From Burkholderiales bacterium (lineage in GTDB: Bacteria > Pseudomonadota > Gammaproteobacteria > Burkholderiales > SG8-41): DNA of 7,943 bases. The stretch's first letter is position 1. The number at the start of each line of letters is the position of its first letter. This document shows, in pieces, positions 1 through 5,337 of this stretch. A program made the position numbers and the translations under genes. The stretch is taken from assembly GCA_005800795.1 (NCBI GenBank), contig SYEN01000037.1, forward strand, positions 1 to 7,943, written 5' to 3'. Below the pieces are notes generated by a model that did not search any database, was not told the origin of the DNA, and saw only the letters and a list, made by a program, of their open reading frames with translations.

Positions 1-267
1 CTCGACGGCTACGCCAAAATCAAGATTCCCTCCGAAACCCAATCCGGCAAGATATTCCGCCTGCGCGGTAAGGGCATCAAGGGCGTGCGCTCGGCCACAC
101 ACGGCGATTTGATGTGTCACGTAGTGGTTGAAACGCCGGTCAATCTCACGTCGCGCCAACGCGAATTGCTGCAGGAACTGGAAGCCATCGATCAGCGCAG
201 CGCCGGGCGCCACAATCCGCGCGCCAAGGGCTGGATGGACAAAGTAAAAGCGTTCTTTGGCACCTGA
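1..267 (+). CDS. dnaJ: Chaperone protein DnaJ, C-terminal fragment
   Basis: Co-chaperone of DnaK (Hsp70) in the cytoplasm; it presents unfolded clients and stimulates DnaK ATPase. Only the last 88 residues are present, open at the left edge in frame 1 and ending with TGA at 265-267. Seen: the second substrate-binding beta-barrel (CTDII) with the DnaJ-typical runs IPSETQSGKIFRLRGKGIKG, HGDLMCHVVVETPVNLT and RQRELLQELE, then a short basic tail ending KVKAFFGT. The J domain, Gly/Phe region and zinc centre would lie upstream (whole protein usually about 375 residues). dnaK and grpE are expected further left in betaproteobacteria, but this cannot be seen. No convincing terminator follows the stop; CCAC/GTGG near 278-288 is too short. 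The family call is secure from the VVVETPVNLT block. Confidence 0.95.
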   Translation, partial: LDGYAKIKIPSETQSGKIFRLRGKGIKGVRSATHGDLMCHVVVETPVNLTSRQRELLQELEAIDQRSAGRHNPRAKGWMDKVKAFFGT

Positions 268-328
268 GCTCGCAGCACCACAAGGTGGCAGGATGCTTTC
301 CAGGGCAAGATAACACTTTGATTTAACG

Positions 329-334
329 TATAAT
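329..334 (+). promoter_or_regulatory. Candidate -10 box ahead of the ZIP transporter gene
   Basis: A perfect TATAAT lies 60 bases before the ZIP start codon, in a short AT-rich patch between dnaJ and the transporter. No good -35 hexamer is seen 16-18 bases upstream, and there is no extended -10 TGn, so it would be a weak or activator-dependent promoter. It may equally be chance in an AT-rich gap. Confidence 0.35.
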
Positions 335-394
335 CCGCCCTCCTGACAGTAGCCACCCGCCGGCACGCACGTCCCGCCGGAGCATGCATCACTC

Positions 395-1255
395 ATGACC
401 ACCCTTACTTGGATACTCGCGGCGACCGTCGCTGGCGGCGTTATTTCCGTACTTGGCGCGTGGCTGATCGCGTCGCGCGCCAGCGCGGCGCAAGTCCCAG
501 TGCTGATCAGTTACGCGGTCGGCGCGCTGCTGGGCGCGGTGTTTCTGGAATTGCTGCCGCACGCGTTCAACCGCTCGGACAATCTGCAGACCACGGCAGC
601 TACTCTGCTGGGCGGCTTGCTGCTGTTTTTCATCCTCGAAAAACTCGTGCTATGGCGCCACTGCCATATCGAAGAATGTGAAGCACACGATCCGCACGAA
701 ACAACTGCCGCGCCTACCGCCGCCCGTTTGGCGGCGCATCATCATGGCCCTATGCACGCGCATGGGACTGGCAGCCGTAATGGAGATACCGGCGGCCACG
801 ATCACGGTCGCAGCGGCATGATGATTCTGATCGGCGACACCTTCCACAACTTCGTCGACGGCGTGCTGATCGCCGCAGCGTTTCTGGCCGATACGCAACT
901 GGGCATCGTCACCGCCGTCGCCATCATCGCGCACGAAGTGCCGCAGGAAGTCGGCGATTTTCTGATTCTGCTGCACTCGGGCTACACCAAAGCGCACGCG
1001 TTCGCACTCAATCTGCTGTCGAGCGCCGCCATGGTTGTGGGCGGCGTGCTCGGCTACTACGCGCTGCACACCATGGAGCAGTGGATCGGCACGCTGATCA
1101 GCCTCGCCGCCGCCAGCATGCTTTATGTGGCGGTCGCCGACCTCATCCCCGGCCTGCACCGGCGCCCCGAAATCCGCGCCACGGTGATGCAGGTATCGCT
1201 GATCGCACTGGGTATCGTCACCATCTGGCTGGTAGGCGAAGCGGCACATGGTTAA
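395..1255 (+). CDS. ZIP family divalent metal transporter
   Basis: Inner-membrane transporter of the ZIP (SLC39/ZupT-like) family, which carries Zn2+, Fe2+ or Mn2+ into the cytoplasm; the exact metal cannot be read from sequence. The 286 residues show three hydrophobic segments at about 5-27, 33-56 and 68-87. A loop at 88-140 follows, rich in His and acidic residues (HHHGPMHAH at 115-123, HDHG at 135-138) and probably metal-binding. Three or more further segments lie to residue 282. The two family signature motifs are intact: HNFVDG at 151-156 in TM4 and HEVPQEVGDF at 180-189 in TM5, which supply the His, Asn, Asp and Glu ligands of the metal site. ATG at 395 is preceded by CGGAG at 378-382, 12 bases away and rather far. 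It stands alone, 127 bases after dnaJ. The absence of an adjacent Zur-like site means metal regulation is unproven. Confidence 0.93.
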   Translation: MTTLTWILAATVAGGVISVLGAWLIASRASAAQVPVLISYAVGALLGAVFLELLPHAFNRSDNLQTTAATLLGGLLLFFILEKLVLWRHCHIEECEAHDPHETTAAPTAARLAAHHHGPMHAHGTGSRNGDTGGHDHGRSGMMILIGDTFHNFVDGVLIAAAFLADTQLGIVTAVAIIAHEVPQEVGDFLILLHSGYTKAHAFALNLLSSAAMVVGGVLGYYALHTMEQWIGTLISLAAASMLYVAVADLIPGLHRRPEIRATVMQVSLIALGIVTIWLVGEAAHG

Positions 1256-1332
1256 GCGGGGCGGGTTGCCCCATATCCGCGTCGCATAGAATAAAAATAT
1301 CAATAAAAACAATTACTTACATCGGGTCACTT

Positions 1333-1354
1333 TCAGGCACCGATGGCTGCCTGA
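1333..1354 (+). terminator. Stem-loop downstream of the ZIP gene, possible weak terminator
   Basis: Perfect 7-bp arms TCAGGCA (1333-1339) and TGCCTGA (1348-1354) enclose an 8-base loop, 78 bases beyond the ZIP stop. Only three T residues follow, so intrinsic termination would be weak. It may instead be an mRNA 3' stabilising hairpin. A second small hairpin, GGGGC/GCCCC at 1258-1272, lies just after the stop and has no T tract at all. Confidence 0.35.
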
Positions 1355-1505
1355 TTTCACCCAATCGCGTCAAATTAGTCCAAACGGGCTATTGACAGAC
1401 GCATGCGCCGCGCGCACAGTGAGTTCACACAAAAATCACAATTTGCAATTTTTGGTTTTGCCGTACCCGCTATTCATTTTTGAAACCGTAACCGGAGACG
1501 CAATC

Positions 1506-2102
1506 ATGAACTCAGCCTCACTGTGGAACGTTGTTAAACGCCTTGCCGGCGCTTCGCTGCTGTGCCTGTCGCTGACCGCCCAATCCGCTGGTGTCAGCAT
1601 CTCAGAATTCAACATTTTAGGCGTAACAGGCTACACCGTAGCCAACGAAAGCCACCTTTCATCAACGCCCGTTTCCGTGTTTGGCTTTGCAGCATCCAAC
1701 AACGGCAGTTCGTTCGCTTATACCGAACGCCGCGGGTAGGTTGCTGACATCGTTTCGCAAGCGCAGTGGGACGCCGGCTACGTAGTCACGCATGATTTTG
1801 GCGGTGATCTCTTTTCCACCTCATCGCTGGGCAGCTTCAGTTCCTTCTTCGGCACGGCGACCCAAGTCAACATGTATTGGAATGGACGGCATTTCGGATC
1901 AGATATCGTGCCGGGGGAATACAGTTCGGAGTTCTTCTGGTCGCCCTCGCCCCCGGCAACGGACTACGTTGCGTTCACCTTGCGCGGCGAGGTTGTCCAC
2001 CAATCGATGAGCGCGGTGCCGGAGCCTGAAACTTACGCCATGCTGCTGGCGGGGCTGGGATTGCTGGGCGTTGCGGCACGCCGTCGGGCACAAGCTGCCT
2101 GA
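1506..2102 (+). pseudogene. PEP-CTERM sorting-domain protein, interrupted by one in-frame TAG
   Basis: Small secreted protein of the exosortase-sorted PEP-CTERM class. Members are exported by Sec, held by a C-terminal anchor, and processed by an exosortase encoded elsewhere, typically in EPS/biofilm-forming Gram-negatives. Reading from ATG 1506 (SD GGAG at 1494-1497, 8 bases away) gives a signal peptide with hydrophobic core ASLLCLSLTA and a probable cut near residue 27. Codon 78 is TAG (1737-1739). The same frame then continues cleanly for 120 more codons to TGA at 2100-2102. The C-terminus carries the full sorting signal: VPEPETYAMLLAG from residue 171, a short Gly/Leu-rich membrane helix, then the basic tail ARRR. 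Without the stop the product would be 198 residues, a normal size. One nonsense change (for example from GAG, CAG or TGG) explains it; sequencing error or readthrough are alternatives. The middle domain is not recognised. Ser, Phe, Gly and Asp/Asn content suits a secreted beta-rich protein. Confidence 0.85.
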
Positions 2103-2123
2103 TCCTCGCCCAATCGGCAACAA

Positions 2124-2149
2124 GGCCCCGCCGCGGCGGGGCCTTTTTT
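2124..2149 (+). terminator. Strong intrinsic (Rho-independent) terminator
   Basis: The arms GGCCCCGCC (2124-2132) and GGCGGGGCC (2135-2143) form a perfect GC stem; in RNA about 8 bp will close over a CGCG loop. Six T residues follow at once (2144-2149). It lies 22 bases after the PEP-CTERM stop codon and evidently ends that transcript. Retention of this terminator and of the ribosome site argues that the interruption of the gene is recent. Confidence 0.93.
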
Positions 2150-2557
2150 GCGGCAGCGGAACTGCGAGCCGTTCGTCATTGTCAATGGCCGCTCCCCTTG
2201 CCGTCGACCCTTTTGTTCAACGCTGCCAGGAGCGGGCATGGGCTCACTATTCTTATTCTTAATAATTCAATGAAAACAGAAGCTTACTTTGTATATTCGC
2301 TAGCGAATATCGAGCGTATAAATCGTCGAAGGTGTTGGAAAAGAGATTTTTGCTGGCGCATCCTCCTTAGGGGAAGTATTTGCAGTAAACAAAACGCACT
2401 ACGTTGTGCAATAGCGGGCTGCTGTAAAGATGCTGGGTAAAGTAGTTCACGGCGCGGCGAGCAGTCCTGCACCGGGGGCGCAGCATCGCGGCACGGCATT
2501 GCGCGGTGCCACAGGTTGTGCGGTAAGATCTTGTTTTTCAATGTCCGGGGAAACAAA
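2150..2557 (+). other. Gene-free upstream region of the MmgE/PrpD gene
   Basis: No convincing coding sequence is seen on either strand. The best small frame, ATG 2270 to about 2440, gives a Cys/Arg-rich peptide with no family likeness and no SD. The centre (about 2240-2430) is visibly AT-richer than the flanking genes and holds an 18-bp palindrome at 2293-2310 and a TATAAAT at 2317-2323. The final 100 bases are GC-rich and include a small imperfect stem GGCAC/GTGCC at 2490-2510. No clear -35/-10 pair for the downstream gene could be assigned. Confidence 0.6.
2293..2310. promoter_or_regulatory. Perfect 18-bp palindrome, probable operator
   Basis: ATATTCGCT is followed immediately by its exact reverse complement AGCGAATAT, with no spacer. 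There is no T tract, so it is not a terminator. Size, symmetry and position, 250 bases before a catabolic gene and 7 bases before a TATAAAT, fit a binding site for a homodimeric regulator. IclR, GntR and TetR proteins use operators of this form, but none is encoded here, so the regulator is unknown. Confidence 0.55.
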
Positions 2558-3961
2558 ATGACACTCGCCACCCAACTCGCCCAACGCATCACCGCCCTGC
2601 GCTACGAAGACTTGCCAGCGGAAGCCGTGCGCTGGGCCAAGATTTCCCTGGTCGATACCCTGGGATGTGCGTTTGCCGGTGTGGATGAAGACGGGCCTCG
2701 CATTGCGCGCAAGGTGTTGACGGGAGGGCGCGATAACGGCCCCAGTCTGATCTGGGGCACCTCGGAATACACCTTGCCGCTGGAGGCTGCGACGATTAAC
2801 GGCACGTCCGCGCATGCGCTCGACTACGACGACTGCAACAACGCGCTTGCGGGCCACCCGTCGGCTGCGCTGCTGCCGGCGATTCTGGCGTTGGGTGAAG
2901 AGATCGGCGCCAGTGGGCGCGACGTGATCCTGGCTTACGTCGTTGGATTTGAAACGCAAGCCAAAGTGGGCCACGGCGTGCATATGCATCATTACGAAAA
3001 GGGTTGGCACCCAACCGCCACGCTCGGTGTATTCGGGGCTACCGCCGCGAGCGCGCGTTTGCTGGGCTTAACCGTTGAACAAACCGCCACAGCGCTCGGC
3101 ATTGCAGTGTCGCTGGCCGCCGGCGTCAAGGCTAATTTCGGCACCATGGTTAAACCACTGCACGCGGGCCAGTGTTCGCGCAACGGTTTGTATGCGGCAC
3201 TGCTGGCGAAGGAAGGCTTTACCTCAAGCCCCGAAGCCTTCGAGCACAAGCAGGGCTTTTTCGAGGTGTTCAACGGCGCAGGCAACTACGATGCGGCGCG
3301 CGTGCTGGAGACGTGGGCAAGTCCGCTGGAAATCCTGGCCCCCGGCGTGGGGCTGAAACAGTATCCGTGTTGTGGCAGCACGCACTCGGCGATCGACGCC
3401 ATGCTTTCACTGCGCGCGCAGCATCAATTGACACCCGCCAATGTTGCACGCATCGAATCGGTGACCCACGGACGCGCGCTGGCGCATACCAACCGGCCCG
3501 ATCCACGCAGCACGCTGGATGCCAAATTCAGCGTGCAATATTGCGTGGCGCGCGCACTAATGCACGGGGACGTGTCGTTTTCGCATTTTGAGGGCGACGC
3601 CTATCGCGACACCCAGTTGCGCAGTCTGTTATCGCGCATCGAGACTCGGCCACATGCCCACCAGCCCAAAGGCATGGACGAACACTTCGAATGCGAGATG
3701 ATTGTCACCACCACCAGCGGCCAGCGCTACACCACGCGTGTCGAGCAACCGCTTCGCGGGCCTCAAAATCTGGTGCCGCCGGATCGTCTGGAAGCGAAGT
3801 TCAGGGATTGTGCCGCCAAGGCGCTGGCCCCTGCCGCGATTGGCCGCGTTTACGACATGCTGCAATCGTTTGAAACACTTACTGATGTGCGGCAAGCGGC
3901 GAAGTTAATGGCGGCATCGGTTAAAAACCAGGCTGCGGTGGCGGCGCGAGCCGCGGCGTAA
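2558..3961 (+). CDS. MmgE/PrpD family protein (2-methylcitrate dehydratase-like)
   Basis: Cytoplasmic enzyme of the family that includes 2-methylcitrate dehydratase PrpD and cis-aconitate decarboxylase (IRG1/CAD); these act on tricarboxylates, but many bacterial members have unknown substrates. Length is 467 residues, normal for the family. N-terminal helical domain: WAKISLVDTLGCAFAG at 26-41. Residues matching the known CAD active site are visible: D89 in DYDD, H100 in GHPSAALLPA, H151 in GWHPTATLG, K199 in MVKPLHAGQ and H276 in CCGSTHSAID. The small C-terminal domain follows from about 270, with STLDAKFSVQYCVARAL at 318-334. ATG 2558 is chosen because GGGGA at 2547-2551 sits 6 bases upstream; an upstream TTG at 2516 has no such site. 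The gene converges on a Bug receptor gene 26 bases away, suggesting uptake plus catabolism of a carboxylate, which is inference. True methylcitrate-cycle neighbours (prpB, prpC, acnD) are absent, so prpD is not claimed. Confidence 0.92.
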   Translation: MTLATQLAQRITALRYEDLPAEAVRWAKISLVDTLGCAFAGVDEDGPRIARKVLTGGRDNGPSLIWGTSEYTLPLEAATINGTSAHALDYDDCNNALAGHPSAALLPAILALGEEIGASGRDVILAYVVGFETQAKVGHGVHMHHYEKGWHPTATLGVFGATAASARLLGLTVEQTATALGIAVSLAAGVKANFGTMVKPLHAGQCSRNGLYAALLAKEGFTSSPEAFEHKQGFFEVFNGAGNYDAARVLETWASPLEILAPGVGLKQYPCCGSTHSAIDAMLSLRAQHQLTPANVARIESVTHGRALAHTNRPDPRSTLDAKFSVQYCVARALMHGDVSFSHFEGDAYRDTQLRSLLSRIETRPHAHQPKGMDEHFECEMIVTTTSGQRYTTRVEQPLRGPQNLVPPDRLEAKFRDCAAKALAPAAIGRVYDMLQSFETLTDVRQAAKLMAASVKNQAAVAARAAA

Positions 3962-3990
3962 CGCTGCGTGATATCAGTGGTTGAGCGTTA
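3959..3990. repeat. Inverted repeat spanning two convergent stop codons
   Basis: TAACGCT (3959-3965) and its exact reverse complement AGCGTTA (3984-3990) flank an 18-base loop that itself holds the palindrome TGATATCA (3969-3976). The left arm begins with the TAA of the MmgE/PrpD gene, and the right arm is the TAA of the minus-strand Bug gene. It would form a hairpin in either transcript. No T tract follows on either side, so it is at best a weak bidirectional terminator; a partly chance match is possible. Confidence 0.45.
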
Positions 3991-4974
3991 GTCAGCCTTG
4001 ATGTTGGCCGTCTTGATTACCTGAGCGTACCTGGCGGTATCGCTTCTCATCATTGCAGCAAACTGCACTGGATTGGCGCTCAGCGGGTTCATGCCCTGGA
4101 GCAGCAGTCGTTCCTTGAGATCGGGAAAGGTGAGGTATCGTGCCACCTCGGCCGATAGTTTGTTGACGATGGGCTGTGGTGTGCCTGCCGTGGTCAGAAT
4201 GCCGTACCACGAGGTGATGCGAAAACCCGGCAGCCCGGCCTCGGTAAACGTGGGCGTCTGCGGCAAGGCCACCAAACGTGTTTCGCCTGAGACGGCGAGC
4301 GCGCGCAGCCTGCCGCCCTGTGCGTGCGGAATCGCCGAAATCGGTATCTGAAACGCGATCTGAACCTGACCGCCAATAAGATCAATCAGTGCCGGACCCC
4401 CGCCCTTGTACGGGATATGCTGCATTTTGACCGAGGTCATCATGCTGAACATCTCGGTCACCAGATTCGTCGGACTGCCGCTGCCGGATGACGCATAGTT
4501 GATCTGTCCGGGCCTGGCCTTGGCCAGCGCGATCAAGTCTTGCAGCGTTTGCGCCTGCAGCGCAGGGTGCACCACCAGCAGGAATTCGGTGCTGCTGACG
4601 GCGGCGACCGGCGAAAAACTCCTGATCGCGTCGTAGGGCGCCGGAATCAGCAGCGGCGTGATGATATGCGTGGGTGAAATCAACATCAGCGTGTAGCCAT
4701 CGGGCGTGGCACGCGCGAGCGCTTCGCCGCCGATGTAGCCATTGCCGCCAGGCCGGTTGTCGACAATCACCTGCTGGCCCCAGTTTTCTGTCAGGCGTAC
4801 TCCGATCAGTCGCGCCAACGCTGTGGTACTGCCGCCCGGCGCGTTGGGGCTGATGAAGCGGATGGGCTTATTGGGGTAGTTTTGTGCACTCTGATTGGTC
4901 GGTTGGGCTGCGACCGGGGAAGCCGCGATCAGCAGGCACGTCGTATAACTCGAAAATCGCGACATTTTTTTCAT
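3988..4974 (-). CDS. Bug/TctC family tripartite tricarboxylate transporter receptor
   Basis: Periplasmic solute-binding protein of the Bug family (Bordetella uptake gene), the extracytoplasmic receptor of TTT systems for carboxylates such as citrate, and greatly expanded in Burkholderiales. The 328 residues begin with a signal peptide (core TTCLLIAASPVAA, probable cut after residue 23). Family blocks follow: YPNKPIRFISPNAPGG at 33-48, VDNRPGGNGYIGGEALA at 71-87, PDGYTL at 91-96, YASSGSGSPTNL at 160-171, IPYKGGGPALIDLIGGQVQ at 187-205 and LPGFRITSWYGIL at 248-260. Start: ATG 4974 has GGGGAGG immediately upstream (complement of 4979-4985); a longer in-frame start at 5043 lacks an SD and would bury the signal peptide. 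Residue 51 is Thr where Asp is frequent after the PGG loop, so ligand contacts may differ. No tctA/tctB membrane genes are nearby, as is usual for orphan Bug receptors. The substrate is unknown; the convergent MmgE/PrpD gene hints at a carboxylate. Confidence 0.95.
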   Translation of the reverse strand: MKKMSRFSSYTTCLLIAASPVAAQPTNQSAQNYPNKPIRFISPNAPGGSTTALARLIGVRLTENWGQQVIVDNRPGGNGYIGGEALARATPDGYTLMLISPTHIITPLLIPAPYDAIRSFSPVAAVSSTEFLLVVHPALQAQTLQDLIALAKARPGQINYASSGSGSPTNLVTEMFSMMTSVKMQHIPYKGGGPALIDLIGGQVQIAFQIPISAIPHAQGGRLRALAVSGETRLVALPQTPTFTEAGLPGFRITSWYGILTTAGTPQPIVNKLSAEVARYLTFPDLKERLLLQGMNPLSANPVQFAAMMRSDTARYAQVIKTANIKAD

Positions 4975-5076
4975 TTGACCTCCCCGAGTGCTGATAAATA
5001 ATAGCAGGAGTAAGCGGCCAAACTCTACCGATCCCGGTATCACCCATCGACTTTAGGCGTCTGCAATGGTGTTGTA

Positions 5077-5113
5077 TTCGCGAACTATAAGCCACCGGTA
5101 TATAGAATTGCAA
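5077..5113 (-). promoter_or_regulatory. Promoter of the Bug receptor gene with palindrome at the start point
   Basis: On the minus strand, TTGCAA (5108-5113) as -35, an 18-base spacer and TATAGT (5084-5089) as -10 make a reasonable sigma-70 promoter about 100 bases before the start codon. The 8-bp palindrome TTCGCGAA (5077-5084) abuts the -10 and covers the expected transcription start, the classic place for a repressor operator. Its half TATTCGC also occurs in the 2293-2310 palindrome. Confidence 0.5.
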
Positions 5114-5180
5114 TTTTTCAGTCTTGCGGTTTGACGGCAAGGCATGCCGACAAACTTTTGCATTTCGGCGACACGAATAC

Positions 5181-5210
5181 GATCTAAATTCGAGGTAACG
5201 CCTTTAGATC
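5181..5210. promoter_or_regulatory. Inverted repeat upstream of the iron operon promoter
   Basis: GATCTAAA (5181-5188) and its exact complement TTTAGATC (5203-5210) are 14 bases apart, so the arm centres are 22 bp apart (two helical turns). After one mismatched pair the symmetry resumes with TA/TA outside. The right arm ends 32 bases before the proposed -35 at 5243. This fits an activator or dimer-of-dimers site better than a terminator, since no T tract follows. An overlapping smaller pair, CGAAT (5174-5178) and ATTCG (5188-5192), shares part of the left arm. Confidence 0.45.
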
Positions 5211-5242
5211 CTAAGTGCCTGGATTTTCGTATACATTACTAG

Positions 5243-5271
5243 TTGTAAATGCGAATGATTCTTGTTAGCAT
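5243..5271 (+). promoter_or_regulatory. Rightward sigma-70 promoter with Fur-like site in the spacer
   Basis: TTGTAA (5243-5248), a 17-base spacer and TAGCAT (5266-5271) form a plausible promoter for the Fe(III)-binding protein gene, with transcription expected to start near 5278. The spacer holds TGCGAATGATTCTTG (5250-5264). By eye this matches 9 of 14 defined positions of the 7-1-7 Fur core TGATAATnATTATCA, with a perfect GAATGATTC centre. Fur bound here would block RNA polymerase, as expected for an iron-uptake operon. The match is moderate and is strengthened mainly by position and gene function. Confidence 0.5.
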
Positions 5272-5300
5272 ATATCCACATTGGTTCTGCTCAACAGTAT

Positions 5301-5337
5301 CGCCCCCCCAACCCACATCATCCATCTGCCTACCCCC
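5301..5337 (+). promoter_or_regulatory. C-rich, G-poor leader lacking a Shine-Dalgarno
   Basis: Of the 37 bases before ATG 5338, 23 are C and only 2 are G, including a run of seven C at 5303-5309. No purine-rich ribosome site exists. Such unstructured C>G RNA is the kind Rho loads on (rut-like) and is an accessible target for a small RNA or ribosomal protein S1. Post-transcriptional control of the iron operon is therefore possible, but this is inference. Confidence 0.4.

Larger units (their letters stand above)
4975..5337. other. Divergent intergenic control region
   Basis: These 363 bases between two divergent transport genes contain no credible gene. They contain a leftward promoter with a palindrome at its start point, a long inverted repeat at 5181-5210, a rightward promoter with a Fur-like site, and a C-rich leader. 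The block at 5085-5275 is AT-richer than the coding flanks. TTCGCGAA at 5077-5084 and CGAAT/ATTCG pairs near 5174-5192 recur around the region. Confidence 0.6.

Noticed and set aside
1258..1272. GGGGC/GCCCC hairpin after the ZIP stop as an intrinsic terminator
   Set aside because: Five base pairs with no T tract after it; not enough to call.
650..1312. Minus-strand open frame of 220 codons across the ZIP gene
   Set aside because: It is a shadow of the ZIP gene; the product is rich in His, Arg, Asp and Gln with no family likeness, whereas the plus-strand protein has intact ZIP motifs.
1431..1453. AAAAAT/ATTTTT inverted repeat upstream of the PEP-CTERM gene
   Set aside because: Low-complexity A/T arms of six bases occur easily by chance in an AT-rich leader; no further support.
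1392..1505. Upstream TTG start extending the PEP-CTERM protein by 38 residues
   Set aside because: The ATG at 1506 has a proper SD and begins exactly at a signal peptide; the extension has neither.
1392..1505. Sigma-54 promoter ahead of the PEP-CTERM gene
   Set aside because: Such promoters are known for some PEP-CTERM genes, but no GG-N10-GC arrangement with supporting bases was found. A TTGACA at 1393-1398 has no good -10 at 17 bases.
1872..2102. Separate 76-residue gene starting at ATG 1872
   Set aside because: It is in the same frame as the upstream half, has no ribosome site, and the reading frame between TAG 1737 and 1872 is open and protein-like, so it is the rest of one interrupted gene.
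2198..2440. 80-codon frame in the gap before the MmgE/PrpD gene
   Set aside because: Cys/Arg-rich composition, no SD, no recognisable family, and it runs across the 18-bp palindrome.
2284..2592. Minus-strand 102-codon frame in the same gap
   Set aside because: No SD, no domain likeness, and it overlaps the start of the well-supported MmgE/PrpD gene.
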